This document shows positions 63,170-64,000 of a DNA stretch of 64,000 bases, piece after piece; position 1 is the first letter of the stretch; the number at the start of each line of letters is the position of its first letter. Under the pieces are notes generated by a model, which had not been told where the DNA came from, did no database searches, and saw only the letters and a program-made list of their open reading frames with translations. The stretch is from Lewinellaceae bacterium (GTDB lineage: Bacteria > Bacteroidota > Bacteroidia > Chitinophagales > Saprospiraceae): the NCBI GenBank assembly GCA_020636075.1, contig JACJYO010000008.1, positions 124,001 to 188,000 on the forward strand, in the 5' to 3' direction. The translations under genes and the position numbers were made by a program.

Positions 63170-64000
63170 ATGATTGTACTTTCCGTAGTAAAGCCAACCA
63201 AATTCAAACCCGTAAAATGGGACGGGGAATCACTTGAAGCATTGAAACCCGGCCAAAGTTTCCTGCGGTTTGCCGGCGACCATCCCGATAATGCGGAAAC
63301 AGGCACTATTGAATTAAAGGTGGAATTGGTCCAAGGCGATTTTGACGGGATTACCGATATTTTATTTGTAGGAAGCAATCAGTCTGCTGCAAAGTTGCTC
63401 GGCCACAAAAAAGGATTATTAAGCGGTTATACCATAGAAATAGCCTTCGATGTAGTTTTTGGGCACGGCCTGCGATATACCACGGAGGACCTTTTTGAAA
63501 AGGGGGTAGGGATAATTGGCTTGTCCCAAAAGGATAAAAATGCGCTGAAAACACTCGAAGGACAAAATAACTTGCTCCGCCTGCTGCTCGAATTAATACT
63601 ACCAAGCAAACAGGAAGAAATGCTCCGCCTTGCAACCCCGTCGTTTTTATTGATTCCCAATGACGGGCATAATGAAAACCAGTCCCATTTTGTTGGAATG
63701 CCCAAAGGTCCGCTACATACTTCCGTTCCCAAGACGGCCGGGAATGCTGCGCTTTTGCATCTTGCCACCTTACACCTTTCCGGATTTGAACGCTTGCCTG
63801 AATTGGCACACTTGAAGGCATTGCTCTCGTTTTACATTAAGGCTACCGATACCGAAAATGGATGGCCGGAAACCCCCGATACCTACCGGGTTTTAAATTA
63901 CGAAAAGGGGGCAACGCTTGTAGCAAATGACGCCGGCAACTATGAATCTGCATCAAATTTCAATTGTATACCCTTTTTAGATCTTCCCCGGTATGATCAT
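63170..64000 (+). CDS. Hypothetical protein, 3' end outside the window (277 codons seen)
   Basis: A frame opens with ATG at 63170 and stays open to the last base, so the end is missing. The visible product starts MIVLSVVKPTKFKPVKW and has beta-rich and helical segments and no signal peptide or membrane helix. The stretch LKALLSFYIKATDTENGWPE, followed by YRVLNYEKG, recalls the YwqG/DUF1963 family, whose members read LQFFI-x-x-DD and similar; I consider that only a possibility. It has no neighbours that explain it. No annotated function can be supported. Confidence 0.6.
   Translation, partial: MIVLSVVKPTKFKPVKWDGESLEALKPGQSFLRFAGDHPDNAETGTIELKVELVQGDFDGITDILFVGSNQSAAKLLGHKKGLLSGYTIEIAFDVVFGHGLRYTTEDLFEKGVGIIGLSQKDKNALKTLEGQNNLLRLLLELILPSKQEEMLRLATPSFLLIPNDGHNENQSHFVGMPKGPLHTSVPKTAGNAALLHLATLHLSGFERLPELAHLKALLSFYIKATDTENGWPETPDTYRVLNYEKGATLVANDAGNYESASNFNCIPFLDLPRYDH

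Overview
The window looks like chromosomal DNA from a Bacteroidota bacterium, probably of the Saprospiria/Haliscomenobacter-Lewinella type. The class is inferred and no rRNA is present to fix it. Supporting signs are three proteins with type IX secretion C-terminal domains, several well-formed Bacteroidota -7 boxes (TAnnTTTG) upstream of genes, families typical of the phylum (zinc-ribbon DUF3667 protein, EF-G paralogue, HD-PycTM protein, twin-parvulin PPIase, S9B peptidases) and no Shine-Dalgarno pattern. About 50 protein genes lie on both strands with few operons. Most are single transcription units separated by strong hairpins.

Layout. 1-3.8 kb: aldehyde dehydrogenase end, class I amidotransferase, small secreted and membrane proteins, an MpaB-type oxygenase, a tiny CXXCH cytochrome-like protein. 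4-9.5 kb: M49 peptidase, lipoprotein, ATP-type PEP carboxykinase, LOG protein. 9.7-16.7 kb: NTF2-like lipoprotein, Rieske-glutamate synthase fusion, WG-repeat protein, DUF3667 protein, ThrA. 16.8-17.4 kb: an unusual class II tRNA-like gene with its terminator. 17.4-28.4 kb: NudL-type Nudix, giant TraB/GumN protein, PBP1A, GT2, HD-PycTM, polyprenol-phosphate mannosyltransferase. 28.6-34.7 kb: lipoprotein, three T9SS-exported proteins, vWA protein. 35.5-45.7 kb: EF-G-like GTPase, divergent S9 peptidases, PAP2 phosphatase, class III aminotransferase, CBS protein. 45.8-48.7 kb: an LRR-Roc-COR (ROCO) gene broken at about ten places. 48.7-64 kb: IMPase, CAP protein, Uma2, RadA, GNAT-nitrilase fusion, PPIase, glutaryl-CoA-type dehydrogenase, OmpA protein, Crp/Fnr regulator, GlgB and an unfinished gene at the right edge.

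How the parts relate. The genes are mainly housekeeping: gluconeogenesis and glycogen (pckA, glgB), threonine/lysine precursors (thrA), wall synthesis (PBP1A), repair (radA), proteolysis and envelope biogenesis. No prophage, CRISPR array, rRNA operon or transposase gene is visible.

The most unusual content is non-coding or broken. (1) A 119-nt tRNA-like gene has a 49-nt variable region and a GUC anticodon. (2) The ROCO gene's frame breaks can all be explained as single-base losses, mostly in short homopolymers. (3) Ten intergenic inverted repeats built from short repeated words each sit just 3' of a gene. (4) A second family of compact palindromes includes four copies with a shared GGGCTGAGAA tail. 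(5) An HD phosphohydrolase is fused to a Pycsar-type membrane effector domain.
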